Below are positions 7,176 through 15,002 of a stretch of DNA of 23,316 nt, piece by piece. The stretch is from Prevotella sp. (GTDB taxonomy: Bacteria > Bacteroidota > Bacteroidia > Bacteroidales > Bacteroidaceae), in NCBI GenBank assembly GCA_017442765.1, contig JAFRZC010000017.1, positions 1-23,316 on the forward strand, given 5' to 3'. The position numbers and the translations under genes are program-made. Numbering within the stretch: the first letter of the stretch is position 1; every line of letters starts with the position of its first letter. Under the pieces are notes generated by a model, which was not told the DNA's origin, did not search any database, and saw only the letters and a list, made by a program, of their open reading frames with translations.

Positions 7176-7604
7176 ATGAGAAAATATATTTATGTTGCCA
7201 TCGCGGCACTCTTCACAGTTGCAGCCTATGCGGGAAAACCCGCGGGAAAAGTCTATATCTTCGGCTTTGCCACAGTGCTGAGCGACTCTACCGTCTATCT
7301 CACCGATATTCAACAGTTAGATTCTGCGGTGGTCTATGGGAAAGGCAACTTCCTCTATAGCCGCAATAACTATTCCTATCAGCTACACGGACACATGGAA
7401 AAAATAGGCGTGGCCGATGCCATGTGTGTCACCTCGTTCGCCACCACGCAGAAGAAAATAGAAAAGAAGTATCTCGCCCTGAGAAAGAAATATACCAAGA
7501 AGGGCAACTACACCATTAAATACATCGAAAGAGCCGACTTTACCTATCAAGGAATCATGCCAGAAGAAGGAGAACTACTACAAGGCAGGAAGAAAAACAA
7601 ATAG
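7176..7604 (+). CDS. Small exported protein of unknown function
   Basis: The protein is 142 aa. Residues 1-19 (MRKYIYVAIAALFTVAAYA) form a signal peptide with a likely AYA cleavage site. The mature part has short beta-rich stretches (GKVYIFGFATVLSDSTVYL, SYQLHGHMEKIG) and a Lys-rich tail ending RKKNK. I do not recognise the family. It lies 29 bp after rpoD and 2 bp before the HprK-like kinase, so it is probably in the same operon. It could be unrelated to the cassette or a periplasmic partner, but it does not look like a typical RiPP precursor. The gap before it contains AGTTAA-type short iterations. Confidence 0.75.
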   Translation: MRKYIYVAIAALFTVAAYAGKPAGKVYIFGFATVLSDSTVYLTDIQQLDSAVVYGKGNFLYSRNNYSYQLHGHMEKIGVADAMCVTSFATTQKKIEKKYLALRKKYTKKGNYTIKYIERADFTYQGIMPEEGELLQGRKKNK

Positions 7605-7606
7605 CC

Positions 7607-8497
7607 ATGAGCCAGCAACACCATTTCAAGATTGCCGACCACCGCATCCGTCTTGTCTTTGAGCCGTCGAAGAAGAACAACATGCTGCTGTTGCCCTCGT
7701 TCGAGCCGTTCAGAACAGAACCCTTCACCGATGAGCAGCTTTTCTTTCAACTCACCATCGACGATACGCTGAAGCCTGTCAGCAAAGACCAGCGCACCCG
7801 CATCCGGAAGTTCGACACAGGCAACGGCGAGACCACCGTTGACCAGACAGCCGACGGCGGCTACCAATACATTATCAAGAACATCAATGGCTACGACTGC
7901 TGCATGCTTCAGGCCAACAAAGATTTCAGCGACTGCCATTGTGCACTCAACGGCAACTACAACATGCGAAGCTTCGGGCTGAACAACGCGCTGATGCTCA
8001 TCTTTGCCTTTGCTGGTAGCCGCAGGCAAACACTACTCGTGCACGCCTCACTCGTACGGCACAAGGGTTACGGCTATCCCTTCATCGCCAAGAGCGGAAC
8101 GGGAAAAAGCACCCACGTAAGCCTGTGGCTGCGGCATATCCCCGACTGCGACCTGATGAACGACGACAATCCCATCATCCGCATCATCGACGACAAGCCA
8201 TATATCTATGGCGGCCCTTGGAGCGGCAAGACACCCTGTTATCGTAATGTTAAAGCGCCACTCGGAGCTGTCACCCGCATCGACCGCGCACCACAGAACA
8301 GCATTGAGAAGCTGCCGCCCATTGAGGCTTTTGCCTCGTTCCTTCCCTCGTGCTCGGCGATGAAATGGGATGAAGACATCTTCCACGACATCTGCGATAC
8401 CGTCACAAAAGTCATCGAAACCACACCCGTCTATACCACGCATTGCCTGCCCGACAAAGAAGCCGCCATCCTATGCAACAAGACCATATCGAGATAA
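7607..8497 (+). CDS. HprK-like kinase-domain protein (RiPP-cassette type)
   Basis: The 296-aa protein has an N-terminal half of unknown fold and a C-terminal HPr-kinase/PEP-carboxykinase-like nucleotide-binding domain. LLVHASLV (about 143-150) corresponds to the HprK strand before the P-loop. AKSGTGKST (161-169) is the Walker A motif. CDLMNDDNPII (about 185) fits the acidic metal-binding segment. GGPWSGKT lies further on. Such kinases occur beside PqqD-like proteins in peptide-modification clusters, for example the kinases that phosphorylate lasso-peptide tails. No HPr gene is adjacent. The gene starts 2 bp after the small exported protein and overlaps the peptidase gene by 25 bp, so translation is probably coupled. 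The substrate is unknown. Confidence 0.8.
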   Translation: MSQQHHFKIADHRIRLVFEPSKKNNMLLLPSFEPFRTEPFTDEQLFFQLTIDDTLKPVSKDQRTRIRKFDTGNGETTVDQTADGGYQYIIKNINGYDCCMLQANKDFSDCHCALNGNYNMRSFGLNNALMLIFAFAGSRRQTLLVHASLVRHKGYGYPFIAKSGTGKSTHVSLWLRHIPDCDLMNDDNPIIRIIDDKPYIYGGPWSGKTPCYRNVKAPLGAVTRIDRAPQNSIEKLPPIEAFASFLPSCSAMKWDEDIFHDICDTVTKVIETTPVYTTHCLPDKEAAILCNKTISR

Positions 8498-8958
8498 AAG
8501 AAGTTCAATTTGCCAATGCCCAGCTTTTGCCTGAGATTGTCAAGCTGATGGAAGAAGGCCACTCCGTCACCCTTCGGCTTCGCGGATTCTCTATGCGCCC
8601 ATTTCTTGAAGACAATCGCGACAAGGCTCTCATTGTCAAAGCCATATCACCACGAGTGGGCGATGCCGTGTTAGCTGAGATAGAACCGAAACACTACGTA
8701 CTTCATCGCATTATCAGAATCAGTGGCGGCCAAGTAACTCTGCGTGGCGACGGCAACCTCAATACTGAGCAATGCCGCCAGAACGACGTGAAGGGCTTTG
8801 TCGTGGGCTTCTACAGAAAAGGCCGTAAGAAAATGGACAAGACCAACGGCATGAAATGGCGCACCTACTCATTTCTGTGGACGCGCCTCTTCCCCGTCCG
8901 CCGCTACTTGCTCGCCTTTTACCGGCGCATCTGGCTAAAGTATTTCCGCCCAATATAA
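8473..8958 (+). CDS. S24/S26 family peptidase, SipW-like (Ser-His type)
   Basis: The 161-aa protein shows the signal-peptidase-like core. S40 is in LRGFSMRPFL. H78 is in YVLHRIIRI, where SipW/eukaryotic-type enzymes carry His instead of the general-base Lys. RGDGN (91-95) closes the active-site region. There is no N-terminal membrane anchor. The C-terminus (about 125-161) is basic and aromatic (SFLWTRLFPVRRYLLAFYRR) and may bind membrane or partner proteins. The frame is open back to an ATG at 8443, but the ATG at 8473 gives a more usual 25-bp overlap with the kinase gene and a better N-terminus. It may process a peptide modified by this cassette; this is inferred from neighbours. Confidence 0.8.
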   Translation: MQQDHIEIKEVQFANAQLLPEIVKLMEEGHSVTLRLRGFSMRPFLEDNRDKALIVKAISPRVGDAVLAEIEPKHYVLHRIIRISGGQVTLRGDGNLNTEQCRQNDVKGFVVGFYRKGRKKMDKTNGMKWRTYSFLWTRLFPVRRYLLAFYRRIWLKYFRPI

Positions 8959-8984
8959 TATTCAATTTTTAACTTTTCAACATT

Positions 8985-9251
8985 ATGAAAGCAAAACCAG
9001 GATTCAACCTTCGCACCGTCTGTGGTGAACAAATTATCGTTGCCGAGGGAAAAGAAAACATCGACTTCAGCAACATCATCAGCATGAACGAAAGTTCTGC
9101 CTATCTCTGGAAGAATATCCAAGGTAAAGAATTCACAGCCGAGACCCTTGCCGACCTACTCACTGAAGAATACGAAGTAGAACGCGAAAAAGCTCTTGCC
9201 GATTGCCATACGCTCATCCGCCAGTGGCAGGAAGCCGGCATCGTCGAATAA
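8985..9251 (+). CDS. PqqD-like peptide-recognition protein (RRE fold)
   Basis: The 88-aa protein matches the PqqD family pattern: an N-terminal beta region, then INMNE-like IISMNESSAYLWKNIQG (about 31-47), FTAETLADLLTEEYEVE and a final helix LIRQWQEAGIVE. PqqD-like domains are RiPP recognition elements that bind leader peptides and deliver them to modifying enzymes. It is 26 bp downstream of the peptidase and is the last gene of the run. No radical SAM enzyme, asparagine-synthase-like cyclase or short precursor follows before mrp, which is on the other strand. Confidence 0.8.
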   Translation: MKAKPGFNLRTVCGEQIIVAEGKENIDFSNIISMNESSAYLWKNIQGKEFTAETLADLLTEEYEVEREKALADCHTLIRQWQEAGIVE

Positions 9252-9286
9252 CAACATGTAACTGGAGCACATGAGAAACGATCGTT

Positions 9287-9374
9287 AAAATTAACTTTAG
9301 AGATTGAGAAGGATAGCTTCACATCCCGAAAAGGATAGCTTTAGGAAGGGAAAAGGATAGCTTTACGACTATCA
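9287..9374. repeat. 22-bp-phased tandem array, locus 2
   Basis: Copies of AAGGATAGCTT start at 9309, 9331 and 9353, exactly 22 bp apart, with a degenerate copy (AAAATTAACTTTAG) at 9287, also in phase. The core AAAGGATAGCTTT is a near-palindrome. It fills the gap between the convergent PqqD-like and mrp genes and touches the mrp stop codon. It is related in period and in the CTTTAG word to the array at 791-922. Confidence 0.75.
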
Positions 9375-10442
9375 CTTGTTTGCTTTTTGTCGGCGAACCA
9401 CGGTAGCCACCGCTTGAGCCAACGAAAGAAAGGCCTGTCCTGTTAGTGTTTCTTCGTGCAAAACGGCCGGCTCACCTACATCGCCACTTTCACAAATACC
9501 CTGCACAAGGGGAATCTGTGCCAAAAGGGGCACATTCATTTCTTCGGCCAGTTGTCTCACTCCCTCGCGCCCGAAGATATAATAACGGCTTTCCGGGAGC
9601 TCTGCTGGAGTAAACCATGCCATGTTTTCCACTAAGCCCAAGATGGGAACGTTCACCTTTTCGTTCCGATACATGTCAATACCCTTCCGCGCGTCGGCCA
9701 ATGCAACTTGCTGAGGTGTAGAGACAATGACCGCACCGGTAATAGACAACGTCTGCAACAAGGTTAGATGAATGTCGCTCGTACCCGGTGGCGTATCAAG
9801 GATAAAGAAGTCAAGCTCGCCCCAGTCGGCATCACCAATGAGCTGTTTCAAGGCATTCGAAGCCATCCCCCCACGCCAAAGCATCGCCGTGTCGGGTTCC
9901 ACAAAGAAACCAATACTCAACAGTTTTACTCCATATCTTTCCAATGGCTCAATCAAATGGCGACCTTCTTTCTCTACCGAATAGAGCCGCTCACCGTCAG
10001 CCTTGAACATCTTGGGCATCGATGGACCGAAAATGTCAGTATCCAGCAAGCCTACCTTATACCCCAAACGCGCCAAGCCAATAGCCAGATTAGCGGCAAC
10101 CGTGCTCTTTCCTACTCCTCCCTTGCCAGAGCTTACGGCAATAATATGCTTCACGCCTGGCAACTGTTTTCCGACCTCAGGACGCGGTTTGGAAAGAAAC
10201 TCTGTCTCAATGGTAACCTCAACCTCCTTGCTAATATAATAGTGAATAGCTGCCTCTGCCGCTTTTACCGTTGACTTCAGGAAGGGGTCGGTCTCACGTG
10301 GGAAAATCAAGGTCAAACGAACACTCATCCCATTAACGATGATGTCCTCGCCCACCATGTTGCTCTCCACAAGATTTTTCTTTGTCCCCGCGTAGGTCAC
10401 CGTTGCCAATGCCTCGCGAATAAGATTTGGATATAAAGCCAT
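9372..10442 (-). CDS. mrp: Mrp/NBP35 family iron-sulfur carrier ATPase
   Basis: The 356-aa protein has an N-terminal MIP18-like domain (about 1-80). The ATPase domain follows, with the deviant Walker A GKGGVGKST (106-114), DTDIFGPSMPKMF and ILDTPPGTSDIHLTL. Mrp/ApbC proteins bind and transfer Fe-S clusters to apo-proteins in the cytoplasm. The C-terminal CxxC cluster ligands of E. coli Mrp are not present: the region reads ENMAWFTPAELPESRYYIFG. I believe this is common in Bacteroidetes homologues. The predicted leader (about 85 nt) contains a dispersed hairpin repeat. Confidence 0.95.
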   Translation of the reverse strand: MALYPNLIREALATVTYAGTKKNLVESNMVGEDIIVNGMSVRLTLIFPRETDPFLKSTVKAAEAAIHYYISKEVEVTIETEFLSKPRPEVGKQLPGVKHIIAVSSGKGGVGKSTVAANLAIGLARLGYKVGLLDTDIFGPSMPKMFKADGERLYSVEKEGRHLIEPLERYGVKLLSIGFFVEPDTAMLWRGGMASNALKQLIGDADWGELDFFILDTPPGTSDIHLTLLQTLSITGAVIVSTPQQVALADARKGIDMYRNEKVNVPILGLVENMAWFTPAELPESRYYIFGREGVRQLAEEMNVPLLAQIPLVQGICESGDVGEPAVLHEETLTGQAFLSLAQAVATVVRRQKANK

Positions 10443-10466
10443 ATTTGTCCTAATGTTATTTTTCTA

Positions 10467-10536
10467 CAAAGATTTTGCAAACGAGCGCAAAAGGAGCTTG
10501 CTCCTATTTTGCCGAGTGCAGCTAAAACTTATGCAA
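10467..10536. repeat. 70-bp dispersed repeat, copy 1 (mrp leader)
   Basis: It matches the reverse complement of 12978-13047 at 65 of 70 positions by eye. It contains the perfect hairpin GGAGC-TT-GCTCC flanked by CAAAA/TTTTG-type arms. It lies between the predicted mrp promoter and the mrp start codon, so it should be transcribed in the mrp leader. Confidence 0.85.
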
Positions 10537-10564
10537 AGATAGCAAAAGTTAGGCAAAATGCAAA
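10534..10564 (-). promoter_or_regulatory. Predicted mrp promoter
   Basis: On the minus strand TTTG (10561-10564), a 19-bp spacer and TATCTTTG (10534-10541) make a canonical Bacteroidetes promoter about 90 bp upstream of the mrp ATG. Confidence 0.65.
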
Positions 10565-10657
10565 ACAAATAAAACTACAAAATAAAAAAAACGTTAAAAT
10601 ACGGATGTCTTTTCATCAAAAAGTCATCTTTCCCTCACGTCTTTCATCCTTTTTTCG

Positions 10658-10665
10658 TATCTTTG
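10658..10665 (+). promoter_or_regulatory. Predicted -7 box for tRNA-Cys
   Basis: TATCTTTG, followed by CACCC, ends 19 bp before the tRNA. No TTTG was found at the usual -33 distance. Confidence 0.5.
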
Positions 10666-10684
10666 CACCCACATTCTGAGAAAT

Positions 10685-10755
10685 GGTGCGTTAACAAAGC
10701 GGTTATGTGTTGGTCTGCAAAACCAAATAGAGCGGTTCGACTCCGCTACGCACCT
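10685..10755 (+). tRNA. tRNA-Cys (GCA)
   Basis: A full cloverleaf can be folded. The acceptor stem is GGTGCGT/ACGCACC. The D stem is ACA/TGT. The anticodon stem TTGGT/ACCAA surrounds the loop CTGCAAA, with anticodon GCA. The T arm is AGCGG-TTCGACT-CCGCT. The discriminator is T. CCA is not encoded. The length of 71 nt is normal for tRNA-Cys. Confidence 0.97.
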
Positions 10756-10760
10756 CATAA

Positions 10761-10795
10761 AAAACCGGAAACGACAACACGACATTTCCGGTTTT
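10761..10795. terminator. Bidirectional terminator between tRNA-Cys and the porE-like gene
   Basis: Perfect 11-bp arms AAAACCGGAAA (10761-10771) and TTTCCGGTTTT (10785-10795) with a 13-nt loop are followed by a T-rich tract on both strands. It serves the tRNA (+) and the convergent porE-like gene (-). Confidence 0.88.
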
Positions 10796-10835
10796 CTTTA
10801 TTTATTCATAACTTCGTGAAGATTGAACTTATCGA

Positions 10836-12911
10836 CTACTCAATATAGATGTCGTATTCGTCATCAGGATTGAGCTCGGGCTTGACCTTGGGCTTTTGCG
10901 GTTGAGGCTTGGGATTGCCCTGTTCGTCGAACATGCCGTAGGTTGTGCGAAGCACGATGAACTCCGTCCGGCGGTTCAACTGGTTACATATCTCCTGCTT
11001 ATCCTCACTTAATTTCTTAATAAACTCTTCGGTAAGCACGTCGCCTTCTTTCAGCCAAGTGTATTTCTCCGTCAGCTTCTTGCGGATCGTCTTAGGCTTC
11101 TCTTTTCCATAACCCATGGGGGTAAGTCTGTCGGAGGCGATGCCTTTAGCGATAAGATAATTCACAACCGACTCGGCCCGGCGCTGAGCGAGCCGTTTAT
11201 TGTATTGCAACGAGCCCTTATAATCGCAATGCGCGGAAAGCTCAATGGTCACGTTGGGATTCTCGTTAAGCAGGGTCACGAGCTCATCGAGAGCTTCAGT
11301 CGATTCCGGACGAAGCGTAGCCTTATCGAAATCGTAGAAGATGTTGTCAATCATCACAGGAACCGATATACTGGCCAAGGGGAATTGCAACACGTATTCC
11401 TCTGAATCCTCAACCGGCCCTACGCGCAACTCTTCCTTATGATTAAGGAATCCCTTGCAGGTCGCCAGAAGCAGATAGTCAACATTCGGTTGGATAACAT
11501 ACTCAAATGAGCCGTCTCCCTTTACGCTCACCTTTTGATTCGTGCCGTCGCTGCCTACGATATAAACCTGAGCGGCAGGAAGTTCATAGCCGTCTTGCTC
11601 ATAGACCCATCCCTTGACAACCTGCACGATTTCGGGGTTCTCAAACGAATAGATATGATCCCAACCTCGTGCGTCGCCTCGGTTCGACGAGAAGAAACCG
11701 CGGTTGTAAGGGCCTTCAAACGTCATTCCGAAGTCATCACCTTGAGAGTTCAAGGGATAACCTGGGTGTTCCAAATGATAGCGCCGGTCGCTACCCACCG
11801 TTGCGATAAAGATATCCAATCCTCCCATGCCAGGGTGACCGTTGGAAGAGAAATAGAAGTCACCGTTCGGCCGGAACGTAGGAAACATCTCGTCACCTTC
11901 GGTATTGATGGGGTCGCCGAGGTTTTCAACACCTCCGTAACCTCCCGCCACAATCCTGACACGCCAGATATCAAGCCCTCCCTTTCCACCAGGCATATCG
12001 GAACAGAAGTAAAGCCATTGCCCGTCGGGGGAGATTGCCGGATGGGCATATGAGGAAAGCGTGTCGTGAGTAAGCTCTATGGGTGAAACCTTACCCCAGG
12101 CTGCATCGGCACGGTTCGACTTCACGATTTGCGCGTAACGGGGATAAGACGGATCTGTAACGCATTGTGTAAGGTACATTTCCCTGCCGTCAGGCGAGAA
12201 CGAGCACGCGCCTTCATCATAGGCGGTGTTAAGCCCGCCCTTCACCTGCTCGGGCTTCTGCCATTTGCCCTTGTCATCTTTCTCTGAGAAAAAGATGTCG
12301 GCTGCTTTCGACCCCGTGATACCGCTCAGTTCGTCGCCTTCAGCATCGTTGCGTGTCGAGGAGAAGTAGAGTTGGTCGAATTGATCGCCGAAAAGCATGG
12401 GTGAATAATCAGCGCGACGCGAGTTGAAAGCCTCCATTTTCTTCACCGTATAGCGACTGCCACGCTGCTTCATCTCCGGTGCCTGACGCGCTGAACGCAA
12501 ACCATTGCGAGCCAACTGGTTATCTGGCATTGAGTCGAGTACTAATTGAAATTCCTGTGTGGCCACTTTATAGTCACCGTTTTTCAACAATTGTCGGGCA
12601 TAAGCAAGGCGGTCTTCGATAGTAGCCTGATTGTAGCGTATGGCATTCCGATAGGCGGCAATGGCTTTCTGGGTTGAGTTGATACGCTCGAAACAATAGG
12701 CTTGCTTCAAGGCGATGCGACCACGTTTGTCGCGTTCCTTTGCCGGAGTCTTCGAATAAGCCTGCCGGAACTGGTTTCCGGCATCGTAGTATTCGCCTAT
12801 GGCAAGATATTTCTCACCTTTCTTGATATGTTTATCCACCCCGCACGAGACAATAAGCAGGCACAAAAACAATGCACCTACCGCCATTGAGCTGACATTC
12901 TTTATCCTCAT
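10836..12911 (-). CDS. porE: PorE-like OmpA-family lipoprotein (TPR, PD40 propeller, CRD, OmpA)
   Basis: The 691-aa protein has a lipoprotein signal ending IVSC (Cys23). TPR-like helices lie at about 30-135. PD40/WD40-type propeller repeats lie at about 165-420 (ACSFSPDGREMYL, PAISPDGQWLYFCSD, PTFRPNGDFYFSSN). A carboxypeptidase-regulatory-like beta domain lies at about 430-515 (VKGWVYEQDGYELPAAQVYI). The C-terminal OmpA peptidoglycan-binding domain has YDFDKATLRPES and AHCDYKGSLQYNKRLAQRRA, with the conserved Asp and Arg. This order and length match Porphyromonas gingivalis PorE, a type IX secretion component that links the machinery to peptidoglycan. Similar OmpA/TPR lipoproteins exist in Bacteroidetes, so the exact orthologue is likely but unproven. 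Confidence 0.85.
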   Translation of the reverse strand: MRIKNVSSMAVGALFLCLLIVSCGVDKHIKKGEKYLAIGEYYDAGNQFRQAYSKTPAKERDKRGRIALKQAYCFERINSTQKAIAAYRNAIRYNQATIEDRLAYARQLLKNGDYKVATQEFQLVLDSMPDNQLARNGLRSARQAPEMKQRGSRYTVKKMEAFNSRRADYSPMLFGDQFDQLYFSSTRNDAEGDELSGITGSKAADIFFSEKDDKGKWQKPEQVKGGLNTAYDEGACSFSPDGREMYLTQCVTDPSYPRYAQIVKSNRADAAWGKVSPIELTHDTLSSYAHPAISPDGQWLYFCSDMPGGKGGLDIWRVRIVAGGYGGVENLGDPINTEGDEMFPTFRPNGDFYFSSNGHPGMGGLDIFIATVGSDRRYHLEHPGYPLNSQGDDFGMTFEGPYNRGFFSSNRGDARGWDHIYSFENPEIVQVVKGWVYEQDGYELPAAQVYIVGSDGTNQKVSVKGDGSFEYVIQPNVDYLLLATCKGFLNHKEELRVGPVEDSEEYVLQFPLASISVPVMIDNIFYDFDKATLRPESTEALDELVTLLNENPNVTIELSAHCDYKGSLQYNKRLAQRRAESVVNYLIAKGIASDRLTPMGYGKEKPKTIRKKLTEKYTWLKEGDVLTEEFIKKLSEDKQEICNQLNRRTEFIVLRTTYGMFDEQGNPKPQPQKPKVKPELNPDDEYDIYIE

Positions 12912-12977
12912 ATTTTCATCAAAAGCACTTTATAATATGCTATGGTTATAACTATAAACGGCATTTTTACCGATTTA

Positions 12978-13047
12978 TTGCATAAGATTTAGATGCACTC
13001 GGCAAAATAGGAACAAGCTCCTTATGCACTCGTTTGCAAAATCTTTG
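12978..13047. repeat. 70-bp dispersed repeat, copy 2 (inverted)
   Basis: This is the inverted, 65/70 matching copy of 10467-10536. It starts 2 bp from the topB stop codon, in the gap before the porE-like gene. Two of the differences weaken the central hairpin. The TATCTTTG promoter box that abuts copy 1 is not present here. Confidence 0.85.
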
Positions 13048-13049
13048 CC

Positions 13050-14897
13050 TTATTCAATAGTTACCCGGCGATTGGTGGTATCGCGCATCACCTGAAGCAC
13101 AATCTCATTGACCTGCGCTTTCAGCTCGTCTACGAATTGACGGGCATCGTAACGGCCATGTTCTATGTCGCGGAGCTTCTTTTCCCAAATGCCGGTCAGC
13201 TCGGGGCTTTTGAGCAAGTCTTCCCGAATGAGCGCTATCAGCTCTATGCCCGTAGGAGTAGCTATAAGGCTCTTGCGCTCCTTCCTGATGTATCTACGCT
13301 TGAACAGTGTCTCGATGATAGCCGCACGGGTTGACGGCCGTCCAATACCGTTCTCCTTCATGGCCGCACGTAGCTCTTCGTTTTCCACGAGTTTCCCCGC
13401 TGTCTCCATTGCCCTGAGCAGGGTTGCCTCAGTATAGGGCTTGGGGGGCGTGGTCTGTTTCTCAGTGAGTGTGGGAGCGTGTGTGCCGCTCTCGCCTTTC
13501 TCGAATGTGGGAAGCGTGCGCTCTTCGGTAACCTTTTCCTGACTGTCGGGCGTTTCCGGAGATTCCATATTGTTCTGACTCTCCTGGTTTTTGGCATAGA
13601 CCACGCGCCACCCCGGCTCTAAGATTTCCTTGCCCGAGACCTTAAACCCGACACCATCGACATCGCCCAGCACGGTGGTCGTAGAAAACTTGCAATCGGG
13701 ATAAAACGCTGCGATAAAGTGGCGGGCAATGAGATCGAACACCTTTTGCTCCATATCGGAGAGTGCCGTAGGAGGAACACCCGTAGGAATAATGGCATGG
13801 TGGTCGGTGACCTTAGACGAGTCAAACACTTTTTTCGATTTTTTCAAGGGCTTTCCGCCGAGTGCCTTTACGATGTCGGCGTATGGCCGCTGGCCAGCGA
13901 GCGATGTCTTGAAGAGGCCGTTCATGATTTGCGGACATTTTGGAAAGACATCGTCGGGCAGGAACTGGGTATCGACACGGGGATAAGTGGCTATCTTCCG
14001 CTCATAGAGCGACTGGATAAGATTGAGCGTTGTCTCGGCTGAGAAGCCAAACTTCTTATTACATTCCACCTGAAGAGAGGTGAGGTCGAAGAGATGAGGA
14101 GGGGCTTCTGTGCCTTTCTTTTTCTGAACATCGGTGACGACAAACGGCTTTCCCTCGATGGTCTGGAAAGCTTGCTCGCCTTCTTTCTTGCTCGTAAACT
14201 TGCCTTTCGTGGCGGTGAAAAGCGTATCGCGATAGACGGTGGAGAGCACCCAGTAGGGTTCTGGCTTGAAGTTCTCGATTTCGAGTTGTCGGTTGACGAT
14301 GAGCGCAAGCGTGGGTGTCTGCACCCTGCCAATGCTGAGCGGATGCCCCGGTTGTCCATACTTGATGCTATAGAGACGAGTGGCATTGATTCCAAGGAGC
14401 CAATCGCCCACAGCCCTGGAGAGACCGGCCATGTAAAGCTGCTGGTAAGCCGACTGCTCTTTGAGGTTGGCGAAGCCCTCGCGGATGGCCTCGTCGGTCA
14501 TCGAGGATATCCAGAGCCGTTGCACAGGACAGGTGGGCTTTGCCAGTTGCATCACCCATCGCTGTATCAACTCGCCCTCCTGACCGGCATCGCCGCAGTT
14601 GATAATGCCATCGGCAGCTTGCATGAGACGCTGGATAATGTCAAACTGTTTCTTCACACCATCATCGTTTTTCAGTCTTATTCCGAAACGGGGCGGTATC
14701 ATGGGCAGCGAGCCCAACGTCCATCGCTTCCACATGGGAGTGTAGTCCTCGGGCATTTTCAGCTCGCAGAGGTGGCCGAACGTCCACGTCACCTGATAAC
14801 CATTGCCCTCCATGTAACCATCGCGCGAGGAATTGGCTCCGATGACATGGGCGATATCACGCGCCACACTGGGTTTTTCTGCTATGCAAACTATCAT
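13050..14897 (-). CDS. topB: DNA topoisomerase III (type IA)
   Basis: The 615-aa enzyme relaxes and decatenates DNA through a 5'-phosphotyrosine intermediate. The Toprim domain starts with CIAEKPSVA (catalytic Glu7) and contains CGDAGQEGEL (101-110). SIGRVQTPTLALIV (188-201) and the active site ATYPRVDT, with Tyr305, follow. MKENGIGRPSTRAAII appears near the C-terminus, as in the family. There are no C-terminal zinc fingers. It is slightly shorter than E. coli TopB. A low-complexity Gln/Glu/Pro/Thr linker lies at about 440-490. The start ATG at 14897 has a -7 box about 55 bp upstream. Confidence 0.95.
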   Translation of the reverse strand: MIVCIAEKPSVARDIAHVIGANSSRDGYMEGNGYQVTWTFGHLCELKMPEDYTPMWKRWTLGSLPMIPPRFGIRLKNDDGVKKQFDIIQRLMQAADGIINCGDAGQEGELIQRWVMQLAKPTCPVQRLWISSMTDEAIREGFANLKEQSAYQQLYMAGLSRAVGDWLLGINATRLYSIKYGQPGHPLSIGRVQTPTLALIVNRQLEIENFKPEPYWVLSTVYRDTLFTATKGKFTSKKEGEQAFQTIEGKPFVVTDVQKKKGTEAPPHLFDLTSLQVECNKKFGFSAETTLNLIQSLYERKIATYPRVDTQFLPDDVFPKCPQIMNGLFKTSLAGQRPYADIVKALGGKPLKKSKKVFDSSKVTDHHAIIPTGVPPTALSDMEQKVFDLIARHFIAAFYPDCKFSTTTVLGDVDGVGFKVSGKEILEPGWRVVYAKNQESQNNMESPETPDSQEKVTEERTLPTFEKGESGTHAPTLTEKQTTPPKPYTEATLLRAMETAGKLVENEELRAAMKENGIGRPSTRAAIIETLFKRRYIRKERKSLIATPTGIELIALIREDLLKSPELTGIWEKKLRDIEHGRYDARQFVDELKAQVNEIVLQVMRDTTNRRVTIE

Positions 14898-14950
14898 ACG
14901 GCTTGAAATTCATAACGCATAATGCATTATTCGGTTTTTGATTTTGCCCG

Positions 14951-14958
14951 CAAAGATA
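14951..14958 (-). promoter_or_regulatory. Predicted -7 box for topB
   Basis: TATCTTTG on the minus strand, followed by CGGGC, is a perfect TAnnTTTG box about 55 bp upstream of the topB ATG. No clear -33 box was found. Confidence 0.55.
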
Positions 14959-15002
14959 ATAAATAATTCATAATTCATGATGCATAATTCATAATTATTT
15001 CG

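Noticed and set aside
7176..9251. Complete lasso-peptide cluster
   Set aside because: The kinase and PqqD-like parts fit, but no asparagine-synthase-like cyclase, transglutaminase-like protease or precursor is present.
10663..10848. Short ORF over the tRNA-Cys region
   Set aside because: It runs through the tRNA and its terminator and has no coding character.
10467..13047. Composite transposon bounded by the 70-bp inverted repeats
   Set aside because: The interval holds only tRNA-Cys and a porE-like gene, with no transposase and no target duplication seen.
14094..14906. 270-codon frame opposite topB
   Set aside because: Shadow frame. It covers the Toprim and active-site region of topB on the other strand.
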